From the NCBI GenBank assembly GCA_036345935.2, contig JADWOT020001427.1, forward strand, positions 62,001 to 126,000: a DNA stretch of 64,000 nt, written 5' to 3'. Origin of the DNA: Taenia hydatigena. Lineage: Eukaryota > Platyhelminthes > Cestoda > Cyclophyllidea > Taeniidae. The notes below the pieces were generated by a model. The model was not told where the DNA came from. It ran no database searches and saw nothing but the letters and a program-made list of their open reading frames with translations. A program made the position numbers and the translations under genes. Positions 47,330-62,700 of this stretch are shown piece by piece; the first letter of the stretch is position 1; each line of letters begins with the position of its first letter.

Positions 47330-48739
47330 TTTGACACTTCCATCTACTAGTTTTTTTGCACTTATATCATTGATTCCAATACCGGATTATAAGTGTGGAT
47401 AATCTTTGACTAGTTGAGGTAATGCGCAAGGATCTAGTTAAAATATTTTGAGAAAAGGTGGAAAGCATTTTTAGCGCCAAGAGCCTGATATCATTACTTC
47501 TGATGAGTAGCAAATAAATGGCACGTGACCCGACACTATTAAGGTTTGGAGCATCTTGAACGGATCCTACCTTCTTTCAACGACTGCTTTTCTCGTATAC
47601 AGCAGTCATATTAAATGCCTTATCTTTACCAGCACTCTAAGGCGTCTGTATTTTCCTGAACATTTCAATATTCGTTCTCGTACAAGGGTTAGACAAGTGT
47701 CCCAATGACCACTGAACGGCTTGATTACATGCGCATTACACGGTGCCTATGCTTTTCTTATGCGACTATTATTAGACATGTCTTTAGTGAAAGCATTAAA
47801 AAAGGGACTAGCAGCAGTGAAATAAAATGCACTGACACGTCAAGTTCTACTAGGTGGTGATGAAATGTTCGTGCCATGTTGCATTGTGTGACCTCAAAAA
47901 TGATAATATCCCTATTTCCCAAGGAACCTTCGTTCCAACGCATTGCATGCTTTTGCATTTTCATCTCAATCGTCTAACATTTAATGGGGACTTATCCTTG
48001 CGCACAATAATGACTAGAACATATATACAAAGCAGCAAGTGCAAAATTCCCGTTCTGTATTGGACGCATGTCGAAACGTAAGCAGAGATTAATGTACGTC
48101 TATGGGAGGTAAGTTGATGAAGCCCTCTTAATGGCTCTGGAGGCCAAGCAAATAAGATTTTGTTTATCACGTCTGTATTTACACGCACAATTCTTTTATA
48201 TCCCAATGCCTCAGAAATACGCGCCTAATGGTTGACCATACCATAGTTCTGTGTCATCGCCTGAACTATTCAGGCTGCTCATGCGGTGTTTGCCAAATCC
48301 TATTCATAAGGCAGTGCCTAGATACTTTCGCACATTCCGACGGCAGCATTAGAGTTTCCGTGATGTGCACCTACAAATCTCTGCGCAATGAGCGCTCTTG
48401 CCTTACTAGGTTATCCGTTTTAAGCTAAAAAGATGATAAGTCGACCTAAATATCACCGAAAACCTACAAATTTCGTTTACATAATAGTTTGTCCACACTC
48501 TATATTAACATTCTAGGCCAAATGTCTACAAAACGGAAGCGAAAATCATATGATAGTCGAAGGACTACACACAATAGCGACACGAACGCTTACGATGAAA
48601 CATCACAGCGAAAGTAGGATGCTCTGCAAAGCATTCTGCACAGTAAACGCGCATTTCTAAATCTTTCATCCCTTGGTCTGCAGCATTGTAAAACAGGGCA
48701 TAAAGCTGAGAGACGTCTTTATGGAAGGCCAAAGCAATA
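47330..48739. other. no secure gene
   Basis: Overlapping frames at 47854-48081 (plus; ends near a GAAAC|gtaagc donor) and 47961-48206 (minus) are both open. Neither has a family motif. Confidence 0.3.
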
Positions 48740-48786
48740 GTTGTTATTGTTATTGTTATCTGTTATCTATTGTTATCTGTTATTGT
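48740..48786 (+). repeat. simple-sequence repeat (TTATTG/TTATCTG)
   Basis: A short imperfect tract of TTGTTA and TTATCTG units, 47 bases, without open-frame significance. Confidence 0.8.
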
Positions 48787-51700
48787 AATTTGGCCATGCT
48801 AAGTAGAAATTTAGCAAAATGTGTGCCTTGAACTCTCCTATGACTTGCTGAAGCTAACGACTCCTTTGATGTGAGATATCATTCAACTCAATACTTCTTG
48901 CTTGAGTGGCGCCATGACTAAGGTTGTGTTCGTTTAATTTACTCTGATAGCCTTGTGCTGGTTACGTTCAGCAGTGCTAGCCGTAACTACGAAAAGGAAA
49001 GCAGAGGTGAGCTGGGTTGTTCAGATCTTGACAAGCGTTTCTTATTCACTTTAATCGAGACCCCTTTGTCATCGTTAAATTGTTAAGTTGTTTAGTAGTA
49101 CAAAATTTTTATATTTTATTCATTACCCAAATAAAAATTACTCTTTTCAAGGCAAAATAGCATGACTTTACGATCGCTAACCTCCCTGAGGAAGTACGTA
49201 GAACAATATGCAGTGTAGAGGGTCTCGGAACACATTTCAATTAGGAAACCAATATGCTTGCTCAAGTGTTTTGTGGTTCACCATTAGGCATAAAAGTGTC
49301 ATACTCGCATAATCGCTAGTAGAACTGAATAATCAACTGCATGATGAAGAGATTCGGTCATAACTTCTTTGATTTCGGCATTCCGGGACACATCTCTACC
49401 CTTATTATATGTTAAGCGAAAATGAAACTTAAAGAAGTTGCTAAAGTGAAGTTTAAATTCGCCCAGTGCTTTATCGTAGAGGTGGACTCCATGGAGACAA
49501 AACGAACGCGCTTTCCGCCGTTCTACTACAGTCATGCCAAATATTTATCTCCAAGCTAAGGAAAAGCCTGGTGTATGCACCAAACGACGATAATCAATAG
49601 ATGGCCTATTATAAACGGCAGGTCTAAATTTAATCTTACTGTTTAAATTTAATGAATATATTCTACCAGCAACTAGTGCAGCTGAAATCCCCCATCAGAT
49701 GAAGCACTGAGATGGTCAAAGTTAGATGTTTGCATCAGGATCACATGGCGTTTGCCAGTTCAGACGTTGTGTTTAGTTAATGCATCAGCAGGGCCTTGAT
49801 ATTTGAGCCACTAAGAGAGAGGTGACTTCTACTAGCAAAAAACTGAGGAAGCAATCAAACCACAATTGATCTAAATTCAAGCAACCATTCCCTTTGCATT
49901 GTCATTGCTTGCCAACAAGCAGTAGCAGATGTTAGGCATAATCCGTGCCTTACTTAAACTGGCACCTATCTACCTGCAACCAAAGAACCAGTTTAGGCTA
50001 TATTAAATTAACTTACAATAAACTCTGCCCTTATAAATGCTAACAAAGGACGCGACTATCTCCAACACTTACTAAATTTGTGCATGTCATGAGGCGCAAT
50101 CACGAAAATCTCTGAACCGACTTGGGTCCGACCCCTCTGACCTCAGAATAATAGTCCAAAAAAATCACTGCAGGCATGACTATTACCTAACTTGATGTGA
50201 TACCGCGATGCTGGATAAAGAAACAGCTATTCGTCAGGACTCACTATCATGTAAGCCATGTTAGTGGTAAAAATTCGTCATGAGACATCCCGATGGGTTA
50301 CATGCTAAAATCTAACAACTTCAGACTTCAAATGAAGAGAATGTCAATCAAATGGCCACAACCTTTAACTTCAGGGTCTATCTCATTTTGATCGACGAAA
50401 TAACCTAGTTAAATTAGCTATCGGTTCGAACGGTGGAGTTCTGGTTAGGGTACAGCACCAATCGTGCTGGTAAGTGGTTCACTTTGTTTACTAACCCACC
50501 GCACGTTTTTCTAATTGCAACACTAATCTCCCTATTAGGAAGATTACCACAACGTAGTGTCGGTGGTCTCATTTGGAGTAAAAGTCAGAGCGCTTAATCT
50601 GTGCACTCCAAAAGAGCAAAACTTCCAAATGCTGTTGATGTTGACACAGGCGGCCACCGAAAATTAAGTTTTGACGAAACCTGTAGTTTCAAAGTATATA
50701 ACGCCACCGGTCTTGGATGAGAGCTTCTATGATATGAGTCGCGTACTTTGAAATATTAACTGCATATTTCCCAAAGACCAATATTATCCTGTTCCAATGA
50801 GACAAAACGATTCAATTTCAAAGATAGCTAGCCACAATTAATGGATCGTTGAGTGAACTTATGACCTCTCTTTTTGATGTTAGATGACCCGGCGAAAATT
50901 GTATTTAAGACCACCACTATGCAGGCTGAGGCAAAATGCTGACGAAGTTTTACATGATCTTAACCTAGCAATGATGAAGCTTGCCGTGTTTTAATTTGTT
51001 CAACGACAAAATAATGACAGTTTAGAGGCATAACAGTTTCCAAATAATTTCGTCAAACTTTGTCACACCGCAAGTGGTCTGCACCATTGTTAGGTAAGTG
51101 AGTATCAGGGCGGGTTTTGCTGCATCGATATCAAAAACGGACGTTTCATCTTGAACTGTAGGACTCTACTTTTATTTCTCTCTTAAAGCTTACTTGTTCC
51201 GCCTTCAAAAAAAGTCACTTTCTCTTCCATCTCTACTTTACAGTTTATGATTGGTTATATAAAGGCATCGCAAGCGCAGTTTATCAGAATGAGTCTTAGA
51301 ACGAAATTGATGAAGCATAAGTGGTTGCATACCTGGTTAGCTTCTCGAATACCAACCAGCATTCTACCCGTGTCTTATCACAAGAATTGTCTCCCTCCCC
51401 CGCTTTATTCTTTAGGTCACCTTTGCGCCGCGATGATTTGCATCTTGTTATTTAAATGATCTTATAAAGCCCTCGCCTTCGCCAAACGTAGGTGAGATAC
51501 ATTATATGTTTATAAATTTGAAAGCAGTAATAAGAATAGATACAATTTGTGCTTCATTCAACGTGCTGACGCTGGTGTCCGTCATTAATTTCTGCAACTT
51601 TTGCGTAAATTGTGGTGAAAGACAGCATTGTTCCATTGCGAATTCCAATTGAGACCCAACTGACAGCTTCAAATACACCTTAACTTAGTGTAGACGGCGA

Positions 51701-54700
51701 GTTCATGCCTCCCTTAAAGACCTGACTAACAGTTTTAGGCCATATCCAATGATTAAAGTTGTTGGTCCATTTTACCTAGAACATGTAAGGCAGACTTGAT
51801 TTTGACTCAAATACGATGAAAGCAACGAAACTGCAGTTTGAGTCATTCATTTGGCTATTTCTTTTACTTTGTCATTATATACTAAAAAACCGGTAGCAGA
51901 TATCAAGCTTAGTTCGTTTCTGACTTAAGCTGGCGATTGTACAGCTTATCCTAAAGAAGCCAATCAACGTTCACTGACTGGACGAAAGCAGACGGATGGG
52001 CTTACAAGTTTGCTCTCATATAGAACCGTTAATTAATAGTCTACAGTTAGCCGTAGCCCTTCAAAAACGTAGATGGTAGTTGTCTCTTAGGCATACCAAA
52101 TGTGAGACCAAATACTGGAACTCGGCTATAAACGTTGTAAGGCGCGGTCGCGAATTTCTCTATGCTGACTCAACTCTAACGCTCCCTAGACTTCACCTCT
52201 ATGTAACCCACAAGCTCTACGGTCAAGATTGTTTTCCATCATTATGTAGTATCACCTTGTTAGATTAAAGCACAGGAGTTTGGTAGAGCTCAAATTCAGC
52301 CCACCCCTGTTAACACTAAATGCTTTCCATGGAATATTCTGATGAGTCTATAGCTAAAGTTCTACGTCTATAGACAGCCAATGTTAAGGATTTCATGCAA
52401 ATTGCCATTACTTATGGCAACAATATTGCCTTCTTTGTAATAAAAAAATAACTTCAAACTTACTCAACGGAGCGAGTGGTGGAAACTAGATTTGGATGCA
52501 GGATGGTTTGCCTTCGAAAAAAGCCTGCATGGCTAAATGGCATTCTTAATTTCTTACTAGTTGCCACGTAGACCTCTTGTTCAGGAAAGCCACTATGCAT
52601 GCTAAATCAAACTTTATTAACGCTGGTTGAATGTGGAAACTGTACGGACCCATGTAATAGCTCCTTGAAACAAAAGTAGCCATGGTATAAATGTTTATCA
52701 CTCCACTTTGAATCACTAATTTATGAAATTAATTCGACCCAAATGCATATCTTACCGGTCTAGTTTTCCCTTAAGACTTGAAGAAGAGGGCGTGTTTTAA
52801 GAGAAAATTTCATGGATACAGAAACAGGATACAATGGTTGCGAGTGGGTGCAGCCTTAAAAGCAACTTTTGTTTTCCTGTCTTTTCCGAGTGTGAGACAA
52901 GGCGGCACGTTCTTGCTCGCCTTCGCAGTAATTGGACAGAGAAAGTGACGCACGCAGTCTTCCTCAGAATGCAAGGACGTACATCTTATTTGCCGGTGAT
53001 GACTCGTCTGTTCGAATGGAACAACATTTCAGTTCGATTTGGCAAATTGTGTGCTATTTATGACTGAACAGCATTTCATAGCGATTTCATTAAAGCCTAA
53101 TCGCTTATGAAAGGTGACGCTTGCCCTTTGTCAGATTCTTTCCATTGATACATAATCCAGGTTAATTGCATAACAGCGATCTCAATTCAGCACTATTTGC
53201 CCATCTACATGGATCCCATTCGGATGCGAGAGACGAGATTGGGAAATGGAGGAGGAAGAAGTATTGCATACATTTATCTAGTTTTCCACAGTGTCGTATG
53301 CTATTGTGATCATTGCGTCGTATCTAGAATTTCTGTGTAGCTGAGCGTGCGAATCAAGTTACCGGCACATTTATGATTACAGGCAAAATCTTATCAAAGT
53401 ATGCGCATTGAATTAGTCAGCAACTGGCTTCGACAAGTCTCACCAACTAGTTTTTTACGGTGTTCCTTCCGTAGAGGTAATTTTTGTGGGATCACGAGTC
53501 TAATTTCTATGGTTTTATTAGACGTTACCTTAATCATCATATTAAAAAAGGAAAATCATTTCTAAATAAGTGCTTGTGCATGTCACAGAATAAATCCTGC
53601 TCTTTAAATTTTTGAAGTAACTTGCATAAAAGGTATCACCATACAGATCCTGCCAGGCGTATTTTGATCTCGGCTCGAAGATGGCATCCTTACATCAAAC
53701 CCAAAGGTATGTTAGACGCTTCAAGCTGGACAAGGAACTGCCGCAACTTCAAGTAATTTTACGTTTGACGTCCTCCTAGACTAGATTAAGTGGTAAAGTG
53801 TATGCACAGATGGAAGTACCCCTGCCTTTCGTACAAGATAAATACCGAGATGCTTTACGAAAATCGTGTGAAGGGGATTTTTAGTATGGCTAAATCCCAA
53901 GAGTGTGCGCTTGTATACTGCATTGGAGTTTTCTTGCAAAAATAGGGCTTTTATTACAAACAGTGATCCCTTATCACTGTGTTTAATTCTTTTTACATTT
54001 CCCTTTCTATACTTAGGCTAATTTGCTTCCTCAGATCAGCAAGAATTGCTCGAGATAATGCACATTTGTACCTCACTGCTGCAAGTCGAATCAAAGATCC
54101 CACAAAAGGCCCAAATCACTTTTGTCCTACTTATTCTTAAATCGACTTCACGTGGATGTGAATTTGTCCGCTTCAAGGGATAAAATAAGTGTCACACCAA
54201 TTGCCATTCCGCTGATTTCGTAAGGAGACATTGTCACCTTCAGCAGCTGACTTGAGAGTTTTACCCATCGTTGACTGCGTTTATACGCCAAATTATTACA
54301 AAAAGACATTCCATTACCTTTTATTGAGTAAAGCCATATAAAACCAACAATAATATTAGCCGTCTTTTTAAGTTTATGACAAACGTGATAAGAAACCACT
54401 AGTTTTGACACTAACTGGACCAGTGTTATGTAGAAAATTAACTTGTCCATCCATAACGCAAGGCACGAAGCGCTAACCCAAAAGTTTTGCAGCCTCAATG
54501 GCTTGTCCAATCAGATGCCTCATTCTCTCATTGATCACTCCCAACCAATAATGCAGGAGTTGTGATTCATCCATTAGCGAATAAGCGCTTAGAATATGGA
54601 TAACGGACGCACCAAAGAAACGTATAAATATCAAAGCTGAGTAGCAGTAGCACCACTCAGGTCCAAATTTCGTGTTAGGGTGGCACGTAGTCCTGAATCG

Positions 54701-57700
54701 TTCATTGTACTGCATTCCTACACGCATGGATCGTAGAGCGGAATCAGCCAATTCCAACTCTAATGTTGCATCTCAAGTTCAGGAGAACAGAAGTCCCAGT
54801 GAGTGCTTTATATCTATAGTGTTTTCGTCAAATGGTATGTTCTTAGGGCTATAAACTTCATTCTTTTATGAAACCACCTGGTTTCTGTGTTTAGCTGCCA
54901 AATTATTCCCTTTCCTGACACTTTGTAGCTTAATAACAAGTTAGTGATAAGGAAGAATTTAAAGTTAGTTTGTTTGCATGATGGCAGACTTAGCAGTCTT
55001 GTAACCATCACAAATACAGATGGCACTAATATGCTGCCGTGTCTAAATGGGAAAATTTGCCAAATTCTATTGTTTCTGTGTGCGGAACTGGCTAAGCTAT
55101 CTTCTTCACTTGTTGACGTTTTAGCGGTACTCTCAAGGGAGCCACCAATAGCCGAATGTGCCCCAACCCCTTTTTATCCACCCCAGTTTGTTAGTGGTAT
55201 ACACCCAGCGAAGTGACACATTTGAAAATTACTATCTTTTTTGATAGTTAAAAGCTCGCTCCTAGGTCAGCTCACCTAAGGCAATTTTTAAGGTTGGAGC
55301 AAATTTCGGTGTGGAAAAGTCATGAGATTCCGTCAGTATTAGATAGGAAGGCCTATCTACTACTGAAAGAGTAAACATGCTATGCAAGTTCTGAGGCCGT
55401 GAAGTTAGAGAATTCTTTTCATGTTTTCCTTTCTCCATTGACGTCATTCTTGCTTTATTTTAAAATTACATCCGATTAAAACAAAGATTGTGCCTTGGGG
55501 ACTCGTTTGGCCCAAGAGAACCTAACCCGTCGAATCTTGCAGATGGAATTTCCACAGTAACCATGAGTACTTGGAATTGGGCCGCAGTACGGCCGTGACC
55601 TATCCGTGCCTTATCGTATTTAACAGCGATGATTGCTTTTGATAGGACTCAGATAATTTGCCTCCGAAAGCAGCTACTGATGGACCCTACGAAAGAAACA
55701 TGGAAGCAGCTGGATCGATGCCTCTACCCAACGGCTACATGTTACCATCGAGCCCAAGTTTGACTCCAGCTGTGATCTCTCTCGGAAGTCATAATATTGC
55801 ACGGCTTACTACAAATTTCCACATAAATTGCCCCATGGATGCTACTGCTTCACTTGGTAGTGACCTCGGCCATTGTCTTCCGACGCTACATTCCGTAAGC
55901 ACATTCGTTTGATGATTGGCCAAGGGAATTATGCTTCTACTATATGCGAAAAGCCACCATATATGCATTAGACTGCACCACTAAGGGATTATTTTTGCGG
56001 CCTCGTAATTAGCTTGATTTTGATCTGCTCCTGTTCATTATCATGGCCTTGGTTTAATTACACATATTTTAAATTCAAAGTATTTCTGAGCTTACTAATT
56101 TACTCAAATTTACTAGATTTGAGCTTTAGTTGTACTTGCGAATCTAGTCGATTGTGCTGTTCTTGCGATCGATGGTGAAATGTCCTATTAGCTGTCCCGT
56201 AAAATTAAACAATTACGCAGTCTAATTGGATTTCTCCAATTGCATTCTGTGACATTACAAAAATGCAGTCAGTTATGGCGTGAATAAACATCACTCGCTA
56301 ACTGATTGCAGGTCGAGAAGACAGCGCGTCAGGTGGCATTATAACATTGGCCTGGCAACCAAACCCCCGTCTGCTTACTCACACTAGGGTGTCACTTATT
56401 TTGTTCTCAGCGACAAGTTCGAATCGAGTAACAGAACAGGGCCATGCATGCAGACACAAAGTCAGTTTAGCATGAACATAATATCTGCAGAACTAGAGAG
56501 GCACACTAGTGAGCATTCAATTCGTCGTGGAGAAGTCCATCTTCTTCTCAAGGGATGTAAATGCAGATGTAGACTTGATCCAAATGTTGGCGCTTTGGTT
56601 CGCAAGTTGGAAGCAGGATAGAGTGTTGAACAGGCGACATATTATTTTATGCCCAAAGTTAACTTAATGAGAAAGAGGCTATAAGGTGCATGCGGGCTTG
56701 ACTGCGTTTGAATAAAATCTCAGCCTGCTGGAAATGAAAACGATGGCATCGGTAGAGGATTTGCATCGATTAGTCCTACCACATCGATTGCCCACTGCTC
56801 TAGAGCTGGCAATGACTCCGCTATCCTCAATGATATCACCACATTTTCTCCCTGTTAAGCGAAAGAACAGATAGTCTTCCTTCGTTTAATGCCAACATTT
56901 TCGATAGGGCTGAAGACCGTACATGGCAGAGCAAAGACTTCGCTCACGCATGTCGATCGGGTTAGCGCCACATGCAAGGAACCAATAGGAGACGTACTCG
57001 TGGCTGGTTGTTTTGCACTAAAGCACGCGCCGCTATAGTACATGGATCGGGTTGATTTATTGGTGGCGCTGGTGATAAACTTGAGCACACAAAGTACAGA
57101 GGAGAGAAGTGGTTGGACAGTCACATTCGAAACGGATCTTGGATTGCAAACTCACTGAGCAGTGACAGGCGTACTACAGCCCATAATTCTCTGCTCGTAA
57201 TGATCTAGTCATCCTGGTACGTTAACGTATAGACTCAGTAGCGATTCGCTCAAAGATATCGTCCATGAAAGAGTTCATTTTGAGCATCAGGATGGACTTC
57301 GCCCGACACCATCAATGCAGATAGCGTAACTCATCTTCCTCCTCTACTATTTTTTCTTCACCGTCTTCTGTGCCTTCACTCTTAATGCCTTCGCAGCCTT
57401 GCTTGCCACTACTTCAGGAGTCATGACAACCTCTTCCCATCAGTGGAACGCAACACCATTACTGACAAAGTTCACGTAGCCAATGGCATAGGCGCCAGCC
57501 CATCGCATCTACCACAAATGCATCATTAATCTTCTCTTTGGCCTGATTATATAGAGAGAAGAGCGTGCTAATAGCCTGCCATAGTTCAACACCATTGCGA
57601 TGATGCTACTTTTGCATGAGCCTGGAAACACCACTTTGGTCGGCATTAGCCTTTTCGTTTGTTGTATGTACCACTACTAGTTGCTTGTCAGTACGTCGTG

Positions 57701-58440
57701 CTTACGTAAATCATGACGAAAATGCGGGGAAATAACATTCTGCTGTTGGTACATTTGCAACTCATTCGTTGGTCTTTTGGGCCATTTTATCTACTTTCTA
57801 GAGGAAGCAAGCAGTCTGACTCCGACTAGGATCACTTGAGTTAGTCCGTGCTGTGCGATATTGAGTTTGAAAATGCAACTGTTCCAAATGCGCGTTGGGT
57901 GACTTTAGTTGGGAAATTCAAGCTCACACTTGCAACTTGATGTCAATCAATGCGACAGTTTTAAATATTTATCTTTGGACGAAACCTGTAGGTGGCATAG
58001 AAACAATCTTACTTGTCGATTTGTTCCGACATTAAAATATCGATAGTTGTGCTAGCCTGTCAATGAATCTGTCTTTGGAAAATCAAAAGTCTCATCCTTC
58101 CACAAGCAATGCTTTCTCATGAAACAGTCAGTGGTATGAGCGTCTACAAGAACTATAGAAACTTCAATATTGGTGTTTATGTTTAAAAATATACAAGTCT
58201 CTGAATCTTCTTGAAGCGATCAAGGCTGTACGTTAGTCTCAGTGGTGGTGCCGAGCTAGAGAGCTAGTAAGTGTTTACTCGCACCCTTAGAGACGTGGCT
58301 GTAGAATCATTGAAGAATTTACCAAAAGAGTAAGGCTTATAATCATATCAGTGATTTCACCATCCATGGTAGCTTATTTTGCACCAACTTCCAACTTATG
58401 CCCAATAATCCCTTCCCTGAAGTTACGATTTGTGTCACAC
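48787..58440. other. about 9.6 kb with no gene I can defend
   Basis: AT-rich sequence. The longest frames are 54148-54510 and 54473-54757, both minus (120 and 94 codons). A few frames of this length are expected by chance in the window, and I see no family motif or convincing splice pair. Confidence 0.35.
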
Positions 58441-58943
58441 CTATTTATCGGCCATGGTGCGTACCTTAGTCAAGTCCCAATAAAGGCAGCTCGCCGCATT
58501 GTTTGACTTTAGTCTCAGGTCACAAGCATTAGATAATCGCATTAACTGATCACACGTGGACGTAGTGAAGCAGATAACTTGCCTTAATACACAAATCCAT
58601 CTCGCCATCCACCTATGCATACGATCGTCGCAACTTGGAGTAGACATCGAATAGTGCCGCATGTAAGCGTGTATCCTAACAAACAAGAATATAATTTCAT
58701 GGCCTATGCGCCTCAGTCTTTTACTCTGAGAACAATTAAAATCCGGCAGGTGTCGAAAAGTAAATTGATGATACAAGGGCTTCCTTATGGTGGGCAAAAT
58801 GCGCAATACTTTCCTTTCAAATGTGGTTTGCATTTTTATTGACAACTTTATCATCCGCCGTGGGTGCGCGCTCTTTTATGGAGGCGATACCAATTTCTCT
58901 CCTAATAGTGTTGAAATTTGAGAAAGATCTGTGGATTTCGGCA

Positions 58944-59309
58944 TTACTCCACATAAATGTTTACTGCAAATGGCGTGGTTCCTTCACCTCTTCCATGTAC
59001 GGAAAGTGCCTTGAAAATCAGCAAATGGCCATCTCGACACATGGACTTAGTCACGGCAAACCATAACGATTGCATCCCGGACCCCAGCTTGGCACAGTAG
59101 TTAAGTGCTAAATGGGCGCTACTGAATCCAAGCACCGTCGCGGAACGTGTCTTTGTGTGAGTCAACCAGCTGCAAGCACGTTTCTTACTGACCCGTCGGC
59201 TGCAATGCGTTGCCATGATGGCGCGCGTGGGAGACGTCGTTGGCCTGCACTTCTGTGCCCTTCCTTCCCATCGAAATGCACCGACCTTATAGAAAGCAAA
59301 ATGATCATA
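58944..59309 (-). CDS. candidate ORF, function unknown
   Basis: The minus strand is open for about 122 codons across a locally GC-richer stretch, stopping at 58944-58946. An in-frame ATG at 59214-59216 would give 90 aa starting MATHCSRRVSKKRACSWL and ending TTPFAVNIYVE. A plus-strand frame (59112-59405), ending in a signal-peptide-like MIIRFCVLAFLCIDC, overlaps it. GC-richer DNA is open in several frames by chance, so confidence is low for both. Confidence 0.22.
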   Translation of the reverse strand, partial: YDHFAFYKVGAFRWEGRAQKCRPTTSPTRAIMATHCSRRVSKKRACSWLTHTKTRSATVLGFSSAHLALNYCAKLGSGMQSLWFAVTKSMCRDGHLLIFKALSVHGRGEGTTPFAVNIYVE

Positions 59310-59720
59310 CGTTTCTGTGTGCTCGCATTTTTATGCATCGACTGTGCAGCTTGGACCAGTCCACGTGATGGACTGATTCAATTACCTTCTTGCCTGATGG
59401 ATTAAAAGCCCACTCAACGCACATAGTTAAAATCATTTGTCCTATAACCAAGTCCCTTCATTGCATTAACGTTGAGTGTAGGAGATGGCGCTGTCTGCTC
59501 AGTATCCTACTGTGCTTTTAACCTACAAACGCGAAGTGACACAAATGGTCTTACACAGACTCTGCTATTACTTAGGCCAAATTTACATTTTTACACCCAT
59601 TACCGCATCCAACAAGATAAAGACGTGCTCCTACGCATGATGCTCCCATGCCATGTTGCAAGCTTAACTGGCTGCGTTCCTGTGTGCATGGCCTTACTCG
59701 ACTACTGTCTTAGAACTTGA

Positions 59721-62700
59721 TATAGCCTGGATAAAACGCTGGACACAAAGTATGACACACTGATGCCAGCATAAAAGAGACGACCAATTTTTCAGAGCAG
59801 TGACCCCTTGTCATTTGACACTTCATCTTGCTAGATCCGCAATCAAGTAAAATGATATTGAGTCATGAAATGATGGCTTTATGTTTTGTGTGATCATGAG
59901 GATCAGCAATATGGCTTAAGCAGGCTGCTTTAACACTAAGATGATTCCGCTAAAGCTGCTGTAATGTTCGGGTTGATATCAGAACTCTATAATCGAAATA
60001 GATGGCTGAGTTTTAGGGGACCTTCGTCAAAATGGACAGTATATTCAGTGGAATAAATAGTAGCAGGATTGGAGGAGCATTAATAAAAGTGGAAAGCATG
60101 TCAAAATTGGCCTCAACAAGCCAATGTTACTGTAGTCGTTAGAACTAATTATATCGTTTTCTCTACTTTAATCACTATTTCATTCAAGACACATATCAAA
60201 ATGGGCCATATAAAGTTTTCAAATGTAAGCAAGCAATAAAATTTGCCATCCGTTTCCGGAGTGAAATTTTTTTCCTTTGGGGCCTTTTGTAAGAAGCATT
60301 AGGTTGTTTAGTTAACAGTACCAGGTGTCGGTTTTGTCTTCAAAATTCGCACGTTGCACATGGTGTACGTCAGCACAGCATTTGTGTGTTAAATGGCTTC
60401 TCATCAATGGCAGATCGTGATGGTGAGCAGCCTCACTGACCGACATCTGCTCTTCTGCCGGCCGGTTATGGATCACTTTTTAACAACATCACGGACTCAT
60501 CGGGTTAACAGTATACATTGCTGCCGTTGTTGGCAATGGTGGACGGGAATGCGGGGACGTAGGAGCCGACCCATAGAAAAGCACTGAGACTGCACCAAGC
60601 GCCTTTGAACTCGTCACCATCGTTGTTGGCAGCTGTGGTGTTGCAATTATTCGACCTACTGAAAATGGCTTTGAAAGATGGTGAACGCGTATCTTGTAGG
60701 TGGGCGGGTGGGTATGAGGAGGAAGGAATGTGTTTAAGAAAAAACAAGATGCTTTCAAGTGCTCTGTACAGGGGCAGGCGTCAGGTTGTCAGTTCAGCAC
60801 GCGGCTTGTGGGCCCTGCCCCACCTAGTATGAAATCTGTCATCTTTTCTGGGCGATGCACTTCGGCAAGGTCATGGCCACAAGTGTGTAAGCCTCAACTC
60901 ACACTGTAGAACTGCATTTGCACTGTAAGAGATGGGCCGCAACCGCCTGTCTGTATGCAAGTAAAAAAGCGTCACAATTGACGCGTTGAGATGCTTTGGC
61001 TTAAACCTAGGAACACAGGATCGGAGCATTGAGCTCTTCATTTGATGCAATGTGTGAAAGCAGACTTGTAGTGTCAGCAGCCAAACCAAAAAAACACTGA
61101 AACTTGGTTGACATGCTAATTAGCTAGGTAGCATGGCAATTGTACGCAACTTTGGAGTGTCTTTTAGTGCTTACGACTGATGGCAGTGCAAGTGTCAATG
61201 CAGATGTAAGGCGCCTAAATTGAGCCCGCATTTGTCCTGTGGCATCTTTCTTTCAGCTTGGCCATGGTGGGTAAGCATGTTTTCTTTTCTCCCCTCTTTG
61301 CCTCTTTCTAGAAATCCTCGCGTGATACCTCACTGTTACTCTTTTGGAGCCAAATCACCACCCAGATCTCATACGGAACAGCGGAATTGGATTTTAGGAA
61401 AGTCTCTGTTGTTTCGACGGCCAGGCATCAATCACCTTCCCCGTGCTCCATACCATATAGCATTGATTTTTAATTTGATGGGGATTCCCTTTAGATTAAG
61501 CTCTCCTTTTGAGCATCCATGTCAGTAGCATCATGCAAGGCTTTACCATCTTTAACTTCTTAGGCGTGTGGTTAAGTGAGTGGGTGCCAGGGAAACAGCG
61601 TTCAATGAAATCCAGTGGTGCAGTCATACTATTGCTTATCTCTACAAACAATTAAGCGTGGGTCAGCAAAAGGGATGTGATGGATGTCGGTTTTCCTGTC
61701 ATGCCATGGAGAAATCCAGTAGATTTATGCACAGACTTAGGCACTACCTCTGCAAACTAACGAGGATGCAGTAGTTCTCTCTAGTTAATTATTAATGCAT
61801 TTCACCAACGGTCTCGACTATTATGCCATAACACCCCTCACGAAGGAAATATACGCCTCTAAAAATGGATCCTCATCGTGGCTCCGAAGGTGTCGACAGT
61901 GTCGGAATAACAAAGAAGTAGCATCTGATGACGTCGACTGTTGCAAAGAGAGTGTACATGGTAGAGGGAGAGAGGATCACGGTTTGAGTGGGGTCGGAGC
62001 ATTTGCAGCAGTGTGTACTAACATAACAAAGTAGAAAGCAAAGGAAAACCGACTCACTATAGGATTGCACGCAAAAAGATTGGGAGAGCGAAGAACATAA
62101 AGAAATGGAACGCAAGATCAAGAAACCTTTGACACTATTTATTCTTCTTAGTTTTCAATAGATTTGCTATTGCGAGAAGGAAACATTCTGCGTAAGACAA
62201 ATAAACGCAGCAAACATTGTATGAAAAAATGACAGCCTTGAAAGTACTGGAAAGCGGATGTTGCATGGGGATAATCAATGATATTTAGTTGAATTTATTC
62301 GTTGTCGTGCTTTAAAGAAAAATTTAAAAGCAGCGGGAAAGCAGGTAAACCCCTATTTAACGTGACATCAAAGAGGCCTTCTCACTTTGTCAACGGCTGA
62401 TCGTGCATCATAATTGGCAGCATCTTCACTAAAAGCCATTTTTAACTGCAAACCTGACATTTTTAGATAACGCTGACGTGAAGTCAGAACAGAAAGTCGT
62501 CTTCGGCTTTGTGCACCCTGTTCTAGAATAATTATGGACCGCGTGCCTTAGCGCTGCCGCTTTTTGTGCATGTCATGCACTCAGGAATTTTAAATCTTGT
62601 TGAAAAGCACAAACATGATACATTCTTTGCACTGCTTTCGTATGTATTTATTTTGGTACCTCGAGGCAACTTGAAAGGCTCACCACAAACGGCACGCCTG

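Noticed and set aside
54148..54757. Two overlapping minus-strand frames of 120 and 94 codons
   Set aside because: A few frames of this length are expected by chance at this composition. No motif, and the junctions between them are not convincing.
58441..58854. Minus-strand 137-codon frame
   Set aside because: About one or two such frames are expected by chance in the window. There is no domain, and the only ATGs give a Cys/Arg-mixed product with no recognisable pattern.
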